A stretch of DNA of 64,000 nucleotides from Vespa crabro (lineage: Eukaryota; Arthropoda; Insecta; Hymenoptera; Vespidae), in assembly GCF_910589235.1 (NCBI RefSeq), contig NC_060961.1, positions 124,001 to 188,000 on the forward strand, read 5' to 3'. The notes below the pieces were generated by a model that had not been told where the DNA came from, did not search any database, and saw nothing but the letters and a program-made list of their open reading frames with translations. Positions within the stretch are counted from its first letter, which is position 1. Each line of letters starts with the position of its first letter. Position numbers and translations under genes: made by a program. Positions 47,401 to 59,900 of the stretch are shown here, piece after piece.

Positions 47401-50400
47401 TTTGTCCCCGATTCATCGTTCTCCTTAATAACGCTTTTGTCGACATTAATCCCACTTGTCTCTTCTTGTTTCTCCGGTTGAAGTAATTGCTGAGATTTTG
47501 CTCCTCGCTCGATTCCTTCGTCAGGCAAACTCATACGGGATACCGTCCCCGACTGCGATTCGTTTCCAACATCTTCCTCCTGCTTAGATCTCTCGATATC
47601 TTTGACCTTATTATCTCCTACCCTCTTTTTCCCTTCGCCCTTCTCAGGCCGATCTTCCGTCTTCGCTGGAATTCTTTCCCCCTCTGGCGCGCTCTCGTCC
47701 GCTTCCGCAATCGTCGTTCCGACAATTTCTTCCTCGTATTCCTTGTCCATCGTCGATTCTATCATCGGGTCCGTCTCTTTTCTACCAACCGTCATATCGC
47801 GTATGCCCTTTATGGAAGTTTTAACGTTCTCTAAAACCTCCAAGGCAGCGGAAAAAGTCTCTACGATGGAGGAACCTTCCGACGCGCCCTCGCCGATCAA
47901 GTCCGCTCGATGAGAGGACAATGAACGTGCCAGATCGGCGATCGAATCGGCCAAATTTTCAAGCAATCCTAAGGAGGCGCTTGTAAATGGCGGCATTAGG
48001 CCGTTCTCTATGCTCTCCTTCAGAGCACCGAGCGCCGATCGGAGCTGATTCGTCGGATATAAAAATCCTTCGACGATGACTTCTTCGTCGACGTACTGAT
48101 CGGAAGTCTGAGAAAATTGAGATCGGGACAAAGATATTTGTTTCTTAAGAGGCTCCAATGATTTCGCGATAATCCCCTGAGGCGATTTTTCCGTTCCTTC
48201 CTCCAGAGCATCGATCGTATCTCCCAATCGATTCAACGATCCGATGAAACAATTCTGAAAATGTATGCTCGTGGTGCTCGGTCTTGGCGCGTAATCTGCC
48301 CTTTCCACCTGACTTCGAACGGACAGAATGGCATCGTTCAACGATATCAACGATACCTCGAAAAAGGCATCGTCCTCGATGGTTTTTATTTTTTCAAGAA
48401 TATCGCATATTTCGAGCCGAAGTTCCTCGAGGGCTTTCAAAATGACGTTTTTCCTTTCATCGAGCAACGCTGCCACCGGAACTAAACTTTTTCGGCTACT
48501 TTTAACCACCGAGAGACAACTGAGAAACTCTACCAACGGGCCGGTCATCTTGCCGCTCATCTCCTTTATTACCTCCTTACGTTGATCGGGGATTCGAGTT
48601 TGGTGGGAGCTCGTATTAACGGCTCGTAGTAACGAATCTATCGGTTCTACGAGAATTTTCGCAACGTCTTTTTCCAATGTCTCCTCGGGTATCGTTTCGA
48701 GGCCTCTCATTTGTTCCTGAATACTTTCCAGCGGTTTCGATATGTCCCGGAGATATCCCAAAATCTCTTTCCTCGAGCTTACTTCTTTCATAGCAATGGG
48801 TATCCTAGCTTTCGTCTCTTCCAATACGCGAATAAGTTGCTCGAACTTCTCCCTCGAACGATCGTTACCACTTATTTCCATACTTGGTTGCAAAATATAT
48901 AACTCTGTGTCTTCTAATGGCCGTTTAAGACGATTCAAAATCGAAAGCTCCGCGACATCTAATTCCTCGGACGTATTAAGAGCTTCCTCGATCATAATCA
49001 AAGGTTTTAATAAATGATTGATCATCGAAAGTGGTTCGCCCGTAACAATCTCGTCGCACCTGGGAAGACCTTGTTCATCGTAATCGGACAAGGCCATTCG
49101 TACCGTCGAGATCATCTTGCAAAATTCTTCAAGGGCAGTGCTCAATTTTGTTTGCGGAATCGTCATTATTCCTGTCGTAGGCTCCTCCAAATCCTCGATA
49201 ATACCGGTAACTTCCAATTGAACGTTTTCAAGCATCTTAGATAGCGAAGATATAAAGTTCTTCGTAATTATGTCGTCCTTCGGTCGCACTTCCCAGGCCG
49301 CACTTCGATCACTTTTCTCTTCATCGGGCTCGGTCCTAGCCTTATTAGCCGACTCTTCCATCTCGACGATACCATCGGTTTCCCGAGTCACGTTCAACGT
49401 TTCCTCCTCGTTATTATTATCTTCCAACGTCTGGACAACCTGCCGTAGCTCCCTTTTATAAAGGGCTTCCTTGATGGAAATAGGTATCTGATTCTCTATC
49501 TCTTCGACGATATCAAAAATCAAACGAAGCGATTCCTCGGCCGCGTGATCCTCCAAAACGCGCGTTACGGTCTTCAAAAGGTACTTCATTGGTCGACTCA
49601 ACGTTTCCAGAGCAGAAAGATCTTCAGGCTCGTGGTACATTGCGATCGCATTTTTCAATCGCAACAAAGGTTCCCGTAGTTCGGCCAGCGCCTCGATCAG
49701 GCTCCGATCGCTCGGTGGCTCCGAATAAGACGTTTCTATGGCGATTCTCGTAACGTCTCGTTTAAGTTCGTCGACCGATGAGCTTAAACCGGACGCTTCT
49801 GTACTGTCCTGCTCGTAGGACGTAGACGACAGCCAACCTCTTATGGGATCTAACGAACGACTTATGGTATCGGCCAGTAACCTCGACGATGCCTTATCCT
49901 CGCGGCTTATCGTCGATTTACCCTTTCTCTTTGAAGTTTCTTTGGCAATTAAGGTTACGTCTTTTTCTATTTCCTCCAACAGCTCTAACAAGGGAATAAT
50001 TTCTATCGACGACTTGGCAGCCTTCGCGATATCTTCCATCAGTCTTTTCAATCTACCGATGGGACTTATCAAATCGTTCAATATCACTTCTTCCTCGGGC
50101 TTGTGATCTTCGGTCAACAATGCCCGTTGCAAAATCAACAAAGGCTTTCCCAATCTCGTCACCTCCTTCGCTATCTTCTCGTTGTCCTTTGGTGTTGCCA
50201 TGGTAGCGATTGCTACGGCAGAACCCGCGACATTCTCCCGCAATGCCTCGATGGAATCGGCCAATAACGACGAAACCGTGATTTCTCTTTGCTTCTCGAG
50301 GACCGACGTCAGAGAATAATTAATGCTACCCAATTTTTCGTCAACATTGAGATCTTCCAATTGGCGATCGTAAATAGTTCCCATTGCGATTTCCTCGGGC

Positions 50401-53400
50401 ACCTTCGGTATTATCACCTGAATTCCCTTCAATATCTCCAAGATATTTTTCGCTTTCGTTTTTATCGATTTGACGGTGACGTTCGACGGCGAAGGAGCAA
50501 TTAAAATCATCGTAATAGCGTCTTGCAATCTTACAATCGACGTCGATAATCTTTCCTTCAACATGCCCATTCCCGCCAAAGCGCTTTCGTCCTTCGACGC
50601 TAGCATAACTCGAAGATCCAACAGTGGCTCCTTGACGTCCGCCAGACTATGAAACATTTCGCTTTCCTTCGAGGACATAGCCGCGTGCGCCGCATCGGAT
50701 ATACATTGTCTTAGATCTGTCAAGATCGACGAAAAATCATGCGTCATGAGTATTCGTTCTTGAACGGTGCCACCGTTTACGGCCGACCTGATATCCTCCA
50801 AGTCCTGAATGGCTGCGCTCAGAGACGTCTGTATCTCTATCAACGGATCAAGAAGTTTTTCCGACAACGTTGCCGCCTCCCGAGCCGACGACGATCGCGT
50901 CTTTTCGCTTTCTCGATTTATATCGTGTCCTTGAACAATGTCGTCGATATTCGAGCATATCGATAGGATCGGTTGCACGACGGACGAGAGACTTAATAGC
51001 GATCTCGCGGCGACGGTCAATCGACTTACGGACGGAGCTAAAAGTTTCAAGACGTTGGCCGAATCTTTGATGGTCGACGCGTCCGTTAAGGCATCTCGCA
51101 GAACATTCAATTGTTCTTCCATACCGAGCAACGTTTCGACGGCATTTACTTCCTTTCCCTTTAGACATAACTTTTCATACGTACCCTTAATTTCATCGAA
51201 AACGGCCGCGAATCGAGGATCCAACGAGCCGGATATCGTCTCGTAAATTTCAAGAGCTTCCCGAAGAGCCAATCGCGCATCCCCAAATACGTACTCGCTT
51301 TCTTCGAGATAGCTATTGTCCGATCTTAACGCATCGTATTCCTCTGTTTTCTCTTCTATCCTTACTTTCTCTTGAAGATCGAGAATTTCCGCGAGTGCAT
51401 CGTTCACGGACTCTCTTAAAGAGATTATTACGTCGGCACGACGTTCCATAATAACGTCACCCTTACTTTCATAAGTTTCTAACGCGACAGTCAACGTATC
51501 CAGCTTGGCCTTTAATTCCTGAGTAGGCTGCAATAGCCGATTGGTTAGCCGAGAAACTCCGTCGTTTGAACGTCGTTCGAGGCTCGATTCCGTCCAATTA
51601 ATCGCTCCGACAGTCTCCTCGATGGATCTCGACAGAGACTCTACGAGGACCGTATCCACCGTCTCTATCGTACCCGTCATTGGATTTATCGAAACATCCT
51701 GCAAGAATAAGTTCAACGTGTTTACGAGCTTATCTAAAAACGATAGCAACTTGACCGGTTCTCTTTTCTCCTTGGAAAGGCTCTTCAAGCTTTCGTCCAG
51801 TCGTGAAACGGCACGGGACATTCGAAGAAAAGACACCGGTTTTTCGCCTTTCGCTTTGCCAGTCAATTCGTACTCGATCTTGGTGAGACCCATCAGAATC
51901 TCGTCGACCGGATCTGTCAAGGACTCTAGAATCGCTATTACGTCCTGTCTTTGGTCTTTGAAGCTTCGCTGACGATCTATCAATTCGATTCCACGAAGAA
52001 GTTCTTCGGTTGGTCCACCGATACCTTCCAACAGAGATATCCTTATCGTTTGATCCAACGACCTGTCCTCCGTATTTTTCAAAGCTTTAGCTTCTATCGA
52101 AGATACTTCCTCGCAAAGGGTCTGAATTGGCTTTACGATTCCCTCCGAAACGACGTCTCTCGATCGTTCCTCGCTTTCGAGCTCTAAAAATTTATCGTAA
52201 CGATCTATGTCGACTAAAGAATCGCGAATCGCGAGGACGGGTTCTGTCAATCTTTTAATTTTATTTAAAATACGTTCTTTATTGTTTTTCGACAGCGACT
52301 TGTCCTCGGATTCTATCGTTGAGACTTTTTCGGTGTCGTTTATCTTGCCAAACGAATCCTCGATCGATTCGATACGCCGACAAACTTCATCCTTTTTATC
52401 CAATACCTTCTCCTCCTCCTCCTCCTCCTCCTTCCTCTTCTTCTTCTTCCTCTTCTTCTTCTGCTCCCCCTCGCCCTCCTTGCCACCGTCGAGATCGGCC
52501 ATAATCGATGACGCGGACTCTTCCGACATACTTTTTTCCTTCTTTACTTTTCTCTTTAGCGAATGCCTCTTCTCCTTTGCCTCGAGATCGTCACTGCTGA
52601 AAGGCGTTTTATCGCCGCCAATGATCTCCTCGTTTTCTCGAATCGCTGATTTATTTTGTTTATTTTGTTCGGAAATAGAAAGTCGCGCGGACGACAGGGC
52701 GTCGGCGAAGGTGGTACTGTGATCGCTGTCGTCCAATCTTTCCGAGGAGAGCGGTGATATCGGTCGATCGTCGTCTTTTCGTGCGCTGTGAAAACTCTCC
52801 GATTCGTATCTCTGACTTCTCTCCTCGCTCTTCTCTTCGCTTTTAGACGAGGACCGGCTCGTAGATTTCTTTCTTGGCGGTCTCATCGGCGGCTTCTCTT
52901 CGCCTTCCCAGGTATATCTGGCCGATCTCTTCAACGACAAAGATTCCTCGTCCGGAGAAGAAAAGACCCGAGTCTGATCGTCCATGATCGAGACATCCTC
53001 GAAATCCGCTTCCGTCCTTAGATCGTCGCCATCCTCGGCGCTGACGAAATAATCCGGTGAAACGTCGATCACTACAGCCTCCATTAAAAGATTACCGGAG
53101 GTCGAGCTCTCCTTAACGAATCTCATTGGTGGCAATTCGATAACGTTGTGCTCTAAAAATTATTCCAATCTTATCTTTTACTTTCCAACGGTTTACCGTT
53201 TGGCTTATTGTCTTTCATTCTTTCTTTAGGTTTACATCGCGCTAAAAAATGTGAGATAACCATTGTTATGGCATTATCATAAAAATTGCTTACCCGTGAC
53301 GTGCTCGGACAATTGATCGGCATACATCTCGACGATCTGGAGGGCTTCTTCCTCCGTAAGATCGGGAGTTTCGTAAAGGCTCACCGAGACCTCTTTACCG

Positions 53401-56400
53401 TCGAAACTGAAAGAAACTTCGCCTCTGTCGTCGAAAGTGATGGAACGATCGGTTTGCGGGGTATCGTACAATTGAGACGTCCTCTCTTCGTGAATCGTCG
53501 AGAGTGACAAATTTCTTGCCAGTTCGTGACCGTTCGCCGACAATTGCACGTCTTCCTTCGTATCCTTCCGAGCACTGATTTTGTCTGAAAAAGTTACAAG
53601 CATGGCGATACTACTAGCTACTGTAATAAATCAGCTATTACTGCGATACCGCATTAATTAATAGTGTAATACGGGCATTCGGATTGTGGACAATGATCTT
53701 GAAGATTTTAGGATTACCTTCGAAACCTAAAAGGGAGGCAGAACTGCTGACTTTACCCATACAATTGATAGCTTCGCACGTGTAAGTACCCAGACAGCAG
53801 GTGCCATCCTGGCCCGTAATTATTCTATGTATATCGCCTGGCTTCAATTCCATGCCATCTTTGTACCACTTTAGAATCGGTTGGGGCACGCCGATCACTT
53901 TGCACTCCAAATTAACGGCGCCCTCTTCGGACAGTATTGCCCGCAAACTTTCCAAGAATTTGGGCTTTTTGTAATGCTTAGGAATGATTAATTTCAGAAA
54001 ACAGGAAGTAACGCTGTGCCCATAATCGTTGGCAGCCACGCATTTCCATTCGGCCTAAAGAGATTACGGCGATTGATCAAAGGGTATCGTATAAATCGTA
54101 TAAGATCATCGTAAAATTAATGAGATCGATTAAAAATTACTTGATCGGAAATTTCAAGTTGGCGAACTTCGAGATGGCACGTGCCAAGATTCTCCTTAAT
54201 AGTACGGAATTTGTCACCTTCGATCACCTCCACGTCGTCTCTGTACCACGATAGAATTGGTTCCGGCGAAATGCTCACTGAAATATTACAAGTAATTTTA
54301 CGCAGAGAAATCACACGTTCGATCGTTTAATCGTACGATCGACGGTACGATAACGTTTAATAACACGTTAATAAAATGAAAAAAAATTGTCCAACCCTGC
54401 ACCGTAAATCGAAATAATTCTTCGTTGATCTTTGCCTCGCAACTCCTTAAACCTCTGACGAACTTTGGTGGCTTATCGGAAGTCAAAAGTTGAAGACGTT
54501 CTTCCTCGTTCAGCTGATTTTGAATGTCTTCGATCGTCAACTCCGCGGTACTCTTTGCCTCGCCCATGCAATTCCTTGCGATGCAGCAATAAGAACCTGT
54601 CGCGAACAAGTACACATCGTTTCCGCTTATCGTCTACGTTCGATAATCTTTGTAAGTACGAAGTATGTAATATCAATCGAAACCTAAAGAGTTGGTCCCT
54701 GTTAATTGGTAAACGTCTCCTGGTTTTAATTCCTGTCCGTCCTTGAACCACCTCAACAAGGGAGTTGGAAAACCCACGACCTTGCATTCGAAGGACACCA
54801 ATCCTTCCTCCGTAAGAACCGCCTTCAAGCTTTCCATGAAACGCGGTTTCCTGTAGTTCTTTGGAACTTTATCACGAGGAAAAGTAAGAGAAGAAAAGTA
54901 ATTTAAACGATAGAAATCGTTCTGGCCTTCGACAGATACATCATTCCAAGTATATATCATTTCGAGTTACTCACTGATCACAGCGACATGACACGTCGTA
55001 AATTGTTTAACATTTTCTGCGCTCGTTGCGACGCACTTCCATTCGCCCTCGTCCATGGCTTCGATCAATTTCACTTCTATCGAATAACCACCCAGACCGT
55101 CCTCCATCACGTGATACTTTTCGTTTGGTTCTATGCGACCTTCTTGATTGTACCACGTTATCGATTTTGGCCATGGCGGTACGTGAACTGCGTATTCGTT
55201 GAGAAACCCGTACGTAATCGTCAAGTCGCAAGTGGATATCTAAAGTAAGTGGTCTAATCTTACCTTGACAGGAGAGTGTTACGGAATCGCCGATTCTACA
55301 ACATTCGTCCCGAAGTATTCGTTTGAATACCGGCGGAGGACCTGTACTCGTTAACGTGTCCGCTGGCTTTAACGAACCCTCTCGGCTACCTTTACCAACG
55401 ACGTGTACCTGGATCGAAAAATAGCATACGTTTTATCGTACATTTATATTAGAAATATATTTCACCTTTGAAGAGGAATATGCCGTGCCCATGCAATTGT
55501 CAGCCTCGCAGGTGTAAATTCCCAATGAAGTAGGATCGTCAGGGTTTGCCGTTAAAGCGAAAACATCGCCGGCCTTGATCTCCTTGTTGTCTTTGAACCA
55601 TCTCAATACCGGGGTTGGTACGCCAACGACTTTGCATTCCAGCGATACGGTTCCCGTTTCCGTTAACAGAGCCCGAAGTTCTTCCACGAATTCTGGCCTC
55701 TTGTAGGCTTTCGGCACTGCACGAGAATACATGAACGAACGGTAACGAATTGTTTTGCGAATTTTATATAATGCTTATCGCTGACGCATTACCAATGACG
55801 CTGAGATGCGACGTGCACGATGATCTGCCACTTTGATTTTCCGCCATGCAAGTCCAATTACCTTGATCTTCGACTTTTACCGGTGCAACATCGACGCAGT
55901 AAAAGTTACCCTCGTGTACAAAGGAAAATCTCGATCCAGCTTGAATAGGTAGATCGTTTCTGTGCCAAGTTACCTAAAGTTATCGCGTTAAACGCTATCA
56001 AACATATCTTTTCTTTCGTTCTGTTATGTTTTTAATGCAAAAGGAAAAAAGAAAAAAAAAAGAAAAAGGAATCTTTGTAATATAAAAAAGTAGAAAAGTA
56101 AGTTATAAAATAGAGAGGCAGGAAGGAATGCGCGTCGGTCTTTGGCGTGGTGCAAGTACGTGCGCGTAATAATATACGGTAGCGGCCGAGTGGTAGTAAT
56201 ACGAGGCGCTCAAGAATACGTAACAATTTTCGTCCCCTCGTCTTCTGTCGTCACTAGCTCGGGTCATGGACCTCTGCTATCCCATTCGATTCGTGTTTCC
56301 CGTTTCGTCTGCTAGTAAAAGACTAAGAAGTACGAGCCGAAATCTCGGAAACCAATGATAATTCGGTCACGTGTCAATTGCTTTAATTCCCTCCTTCCGG

Positions 56401-56844
56401 GTTGAATGTCCGGATTTTTAAAACAATTGCGGATTTGAAATGATGACACGAAAAAAATCGTCTTTGTCCGATAAGATAAGTCCGATAGTCAATTTACCTT
56501 CGGATTCGTCGAGCTTCGAATTTCTACGAGGAATCTCGTTCTGGTGCCAACTTTGACCGCGAGGTCCGTCAATCTTCGAAGAAAAATCGGTGGTTCGCCT
56601 TCCTCGTAACTGGGCTCGTCAACGCGCAGATGAATTCTCCGGGTTGATCCTTTCTCAAAGGGTTGTCCGATTCTCGTCGCTACCAAAGCATATTGGCCAG
56701 TGTCATCCTTTTGCGACTGTTTCAACGTTAGTTGCACGATATTGCCTCTCATTTGCAGCTTATACCGATTCGGTGGCATCGGTCGATCGCCGCGGATTCT
56801 ACGAAATAGGGAAGAAAAAAAGAAGCGTAAGTAAATAAAATCAA

Positions 56845-56902
<58 letters not shown>

Positions 56903-59900
56903 GCAATCGTAAAGAATTCCTTGAGAGTTCATTCATCGGGCCATCAGAAGAACTTTGCGCAAGATACGCAAACTCGTCTCTTTTCGTATTATTGAACATT
57001 TTCATTCGTTGCAATGATAAATCGGCCGTTAGCGAGTCGCGTCATTAGCGGATATTTAAAAATCATGAGAATCCGCCTTCCCTAACGAAGAAAAAAAGAA
57101 AAAAAAGAAGAGATAGATTGGCATAGCATAGGTAAGACACGTGGTTTCTTATATCAGCGATGAAAATACTGCGGCACACTAACGTAATATTGTATCTGGT
57201 ATTTAAACTTCCGCTCTGGTGCAAATGAATAAACAGTTTGGAAATGTTATGGTTCGGCTCATTCCATTGGCAATGGTTCTAATTCGAAAGCATCTCAATG
57301 CTCATACCTCAAATTCAGGCGAAAGAAAGAGATCGATTAAAAATACTCACGAGATAAATTTAAATTCGTCAATTACGTTCGAGAGGAAATATTTCTTAAT
57401 TAGTCAACCGACTAAAGTTTCTCGACGGAGAGTTCGATGATCTCTGAATCGACGAAGGGTAGTAACGCATACGACCTTGACATTGCAAATGAAAGCAATG
57501 GAATTTTGACGTCTTGTCAGGGAGAAAGAAAGAAAAAGAATGGTCCCGAAATTACGATCCTTTGCGAATAAATAACTCGTTCGATGCGTTACTCGCCGAT
57601 AATCCTTGAACGGCCCTTGTTATTGAAATCTTATAATTAGCAGCTGTCTAAAGGAGAACGGTAAATAAAGTGCATCGGTATTCGATCGAAGCAAAGCGTG
57701 CCTTTGACACGTTTCAAACGACGCCGGCCTCGAAACCGGTCGTTATTTTAAGATTAACGAATTAGTCTTGTCATCGAGCTCTTCGAAAGGAAGGATTGAC
57801 GAAAGAGCTAGAAGAGATAAAAAACGAAAGAAAAGAAAATCGTTTATCGCTCGAAGAATCGTATAACTGCGTGCGATAAATGCTCAATAATCTTTTGCGT
57901 CAGGATTGCGAACTATTGCACCACATATTTTCAACGATGGTATTTCTAAATCACCGATGGATTTTATTCGGGCAAAATTATCTCGCCTCGATAAATTTGA
58001 GAAAATCGATCGATACGAGTTATCGGCGATAGGTAGCAATAATCGATGATAATAATGATCGAGTTGAAGTGTTTTAAATGTACGCGTGGTTCGATCATTT
58101 TTCGTTGTTGCTCGCTTAAAGAGATGACAAAAATAGGGCAGTAGAGCAATGCCAAGACGAGGTGCGTTGGACCGTTTATATGTTTGTAATACGTTACTCT
58201 GATGTAGACCGCTAGGGAATTTTTATTTAAAAACGAATAGAATAGCGTTCGAACGATTTTATTCGATGAAAATGAACGATCAGTTCGGTATCGTATCATA
58301 TGCGCGATCGTTTAAGAATCATTACGAGACAATACCTAATCTAGTGACCAAACTCTAAACGTCTACCCGACGTCATAGTCATATCATATACTTCTCTAGA
58401 GTGAAAGAATTCCGATATTCGATCGTATAATACTTAATAGGTAAGAAGAAATATATTCCCCGTGCCGTTTGACGTGCATTTTGCGCGGGCGTGTATTTAT
58501 GTAAGTACTTGGCAGAACGCAAACTCAGAACGCAAAAACGATTTTACACTCGTGATCGCGTTTCGATCATAGCCGTAATCTTTGAGTGGTAAACAACGAC
58601 ATAATTAAATATTTAATCTCGTGTGATTTATTAGGTGTTTATTTTGTGTCTCGTTCATGCAATAAGTCATGCGATTATCATACCGGTATCCCGAGCCATC
58701 GGAGGAAGTTCCTCTGACAGGTTTGCCATTACCATCGGCGCACTTACAACAATCGCTTCCCATTATCGAACATAGATTCGATCAGTTTTTAAATGAAAGC
58801 GCACCAAATTCATCCATCGAATTTAATATATTCACGGTTTCAACTCGTAAGACGCGCGAGAAACACTAATTGACAATATAACATCGTCGAAAGGATAGCT
58901 CTTCCTCGAGACATCTCTATAGACATCCTTTTCTATTTAAAACGCGATTTCGATGATAGTCTCTAGAAAGCCTACGGGCATTCATCGATATTTCGATCGA
59001 CACGACTACACTCTGCTCCGCGAGTGTCATCGACATTTATATGGAGATCGTATGTTTTCGAAAAATTTAAGATCGAACGCGTCGAAATTTACAAATTCAC
59101 AAATTTATGAGCGTAATGTTACGCGTAGATCGAATAAAGAGGGGAAGAGGAGGATAATCGAAGTAAAGTTGGGAGAAGGGTGAAATCGAGCGGAGGAGGG
59201 TGGCGCCGATCGCCGAGCGATCGAGCTATCGAGATATTTGTCGACGTAAGTCGTTAAATATCGACGACAACGTTAATTTAGATTATCGAAGGGTGTATTA
59301 ACGATTTTCCTTATTCCGCTCGACGCTCGTCGATCGTCGCGACGCTCCCTCGAAAGACTGATAGCGAGTTGGCAGCCGCGGATAGTCTCTACCCGATTTT
59401 CCACCTCCACGATTGCTTCCTTTTTGATTATATAGACTAGAGTAGGAGACTAGACGAATAGGTTTAGAGCGCCTCTTCCGTCATTTCGCGAAAATCTCGA
59501 GCTCGGTCGAATTTAGCTCGTGCCAAGTCGAAAGCGACATAATGGTGGGACGGTTACAATTAGAAAGGAAGAAAGAAATACAGACAAACGGATAGAAAGG
59601 GAAAAGCGAACGAATGAAGTAACAAAAATAGACGGTCAGAATGAATAGAGGGGGAGACTAAATAAAAAGAAAAACAAAGAAAAAAATTAGGAAAAGAAAC
59701 ATAAAATGACATCATCGAATCACCATTAAATTTTCCCTCCACGGAGACGCGATGCTCCGATCACGATGAGAGAGTGAGAGAGAGAAAGACGCACAGCGAG
59801 ATCGCGTGCGAATGGTCAGGGACCAAGATTCTTTTCATTCAACTTTTCCGATCGTCGCCACCTAATCTTCGATGGCCAAATCGAAGGCACGCGATGCGGC

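Noticed and set aside
55188..55231. Alternative exon 7 start using the acceptor just upstream of ATATCCAC
   Set aside because: It puts the exon out of frame. The acceptor at TACGCAG restores a complete Ig4 (SCQVHVPPWPKSITWY).
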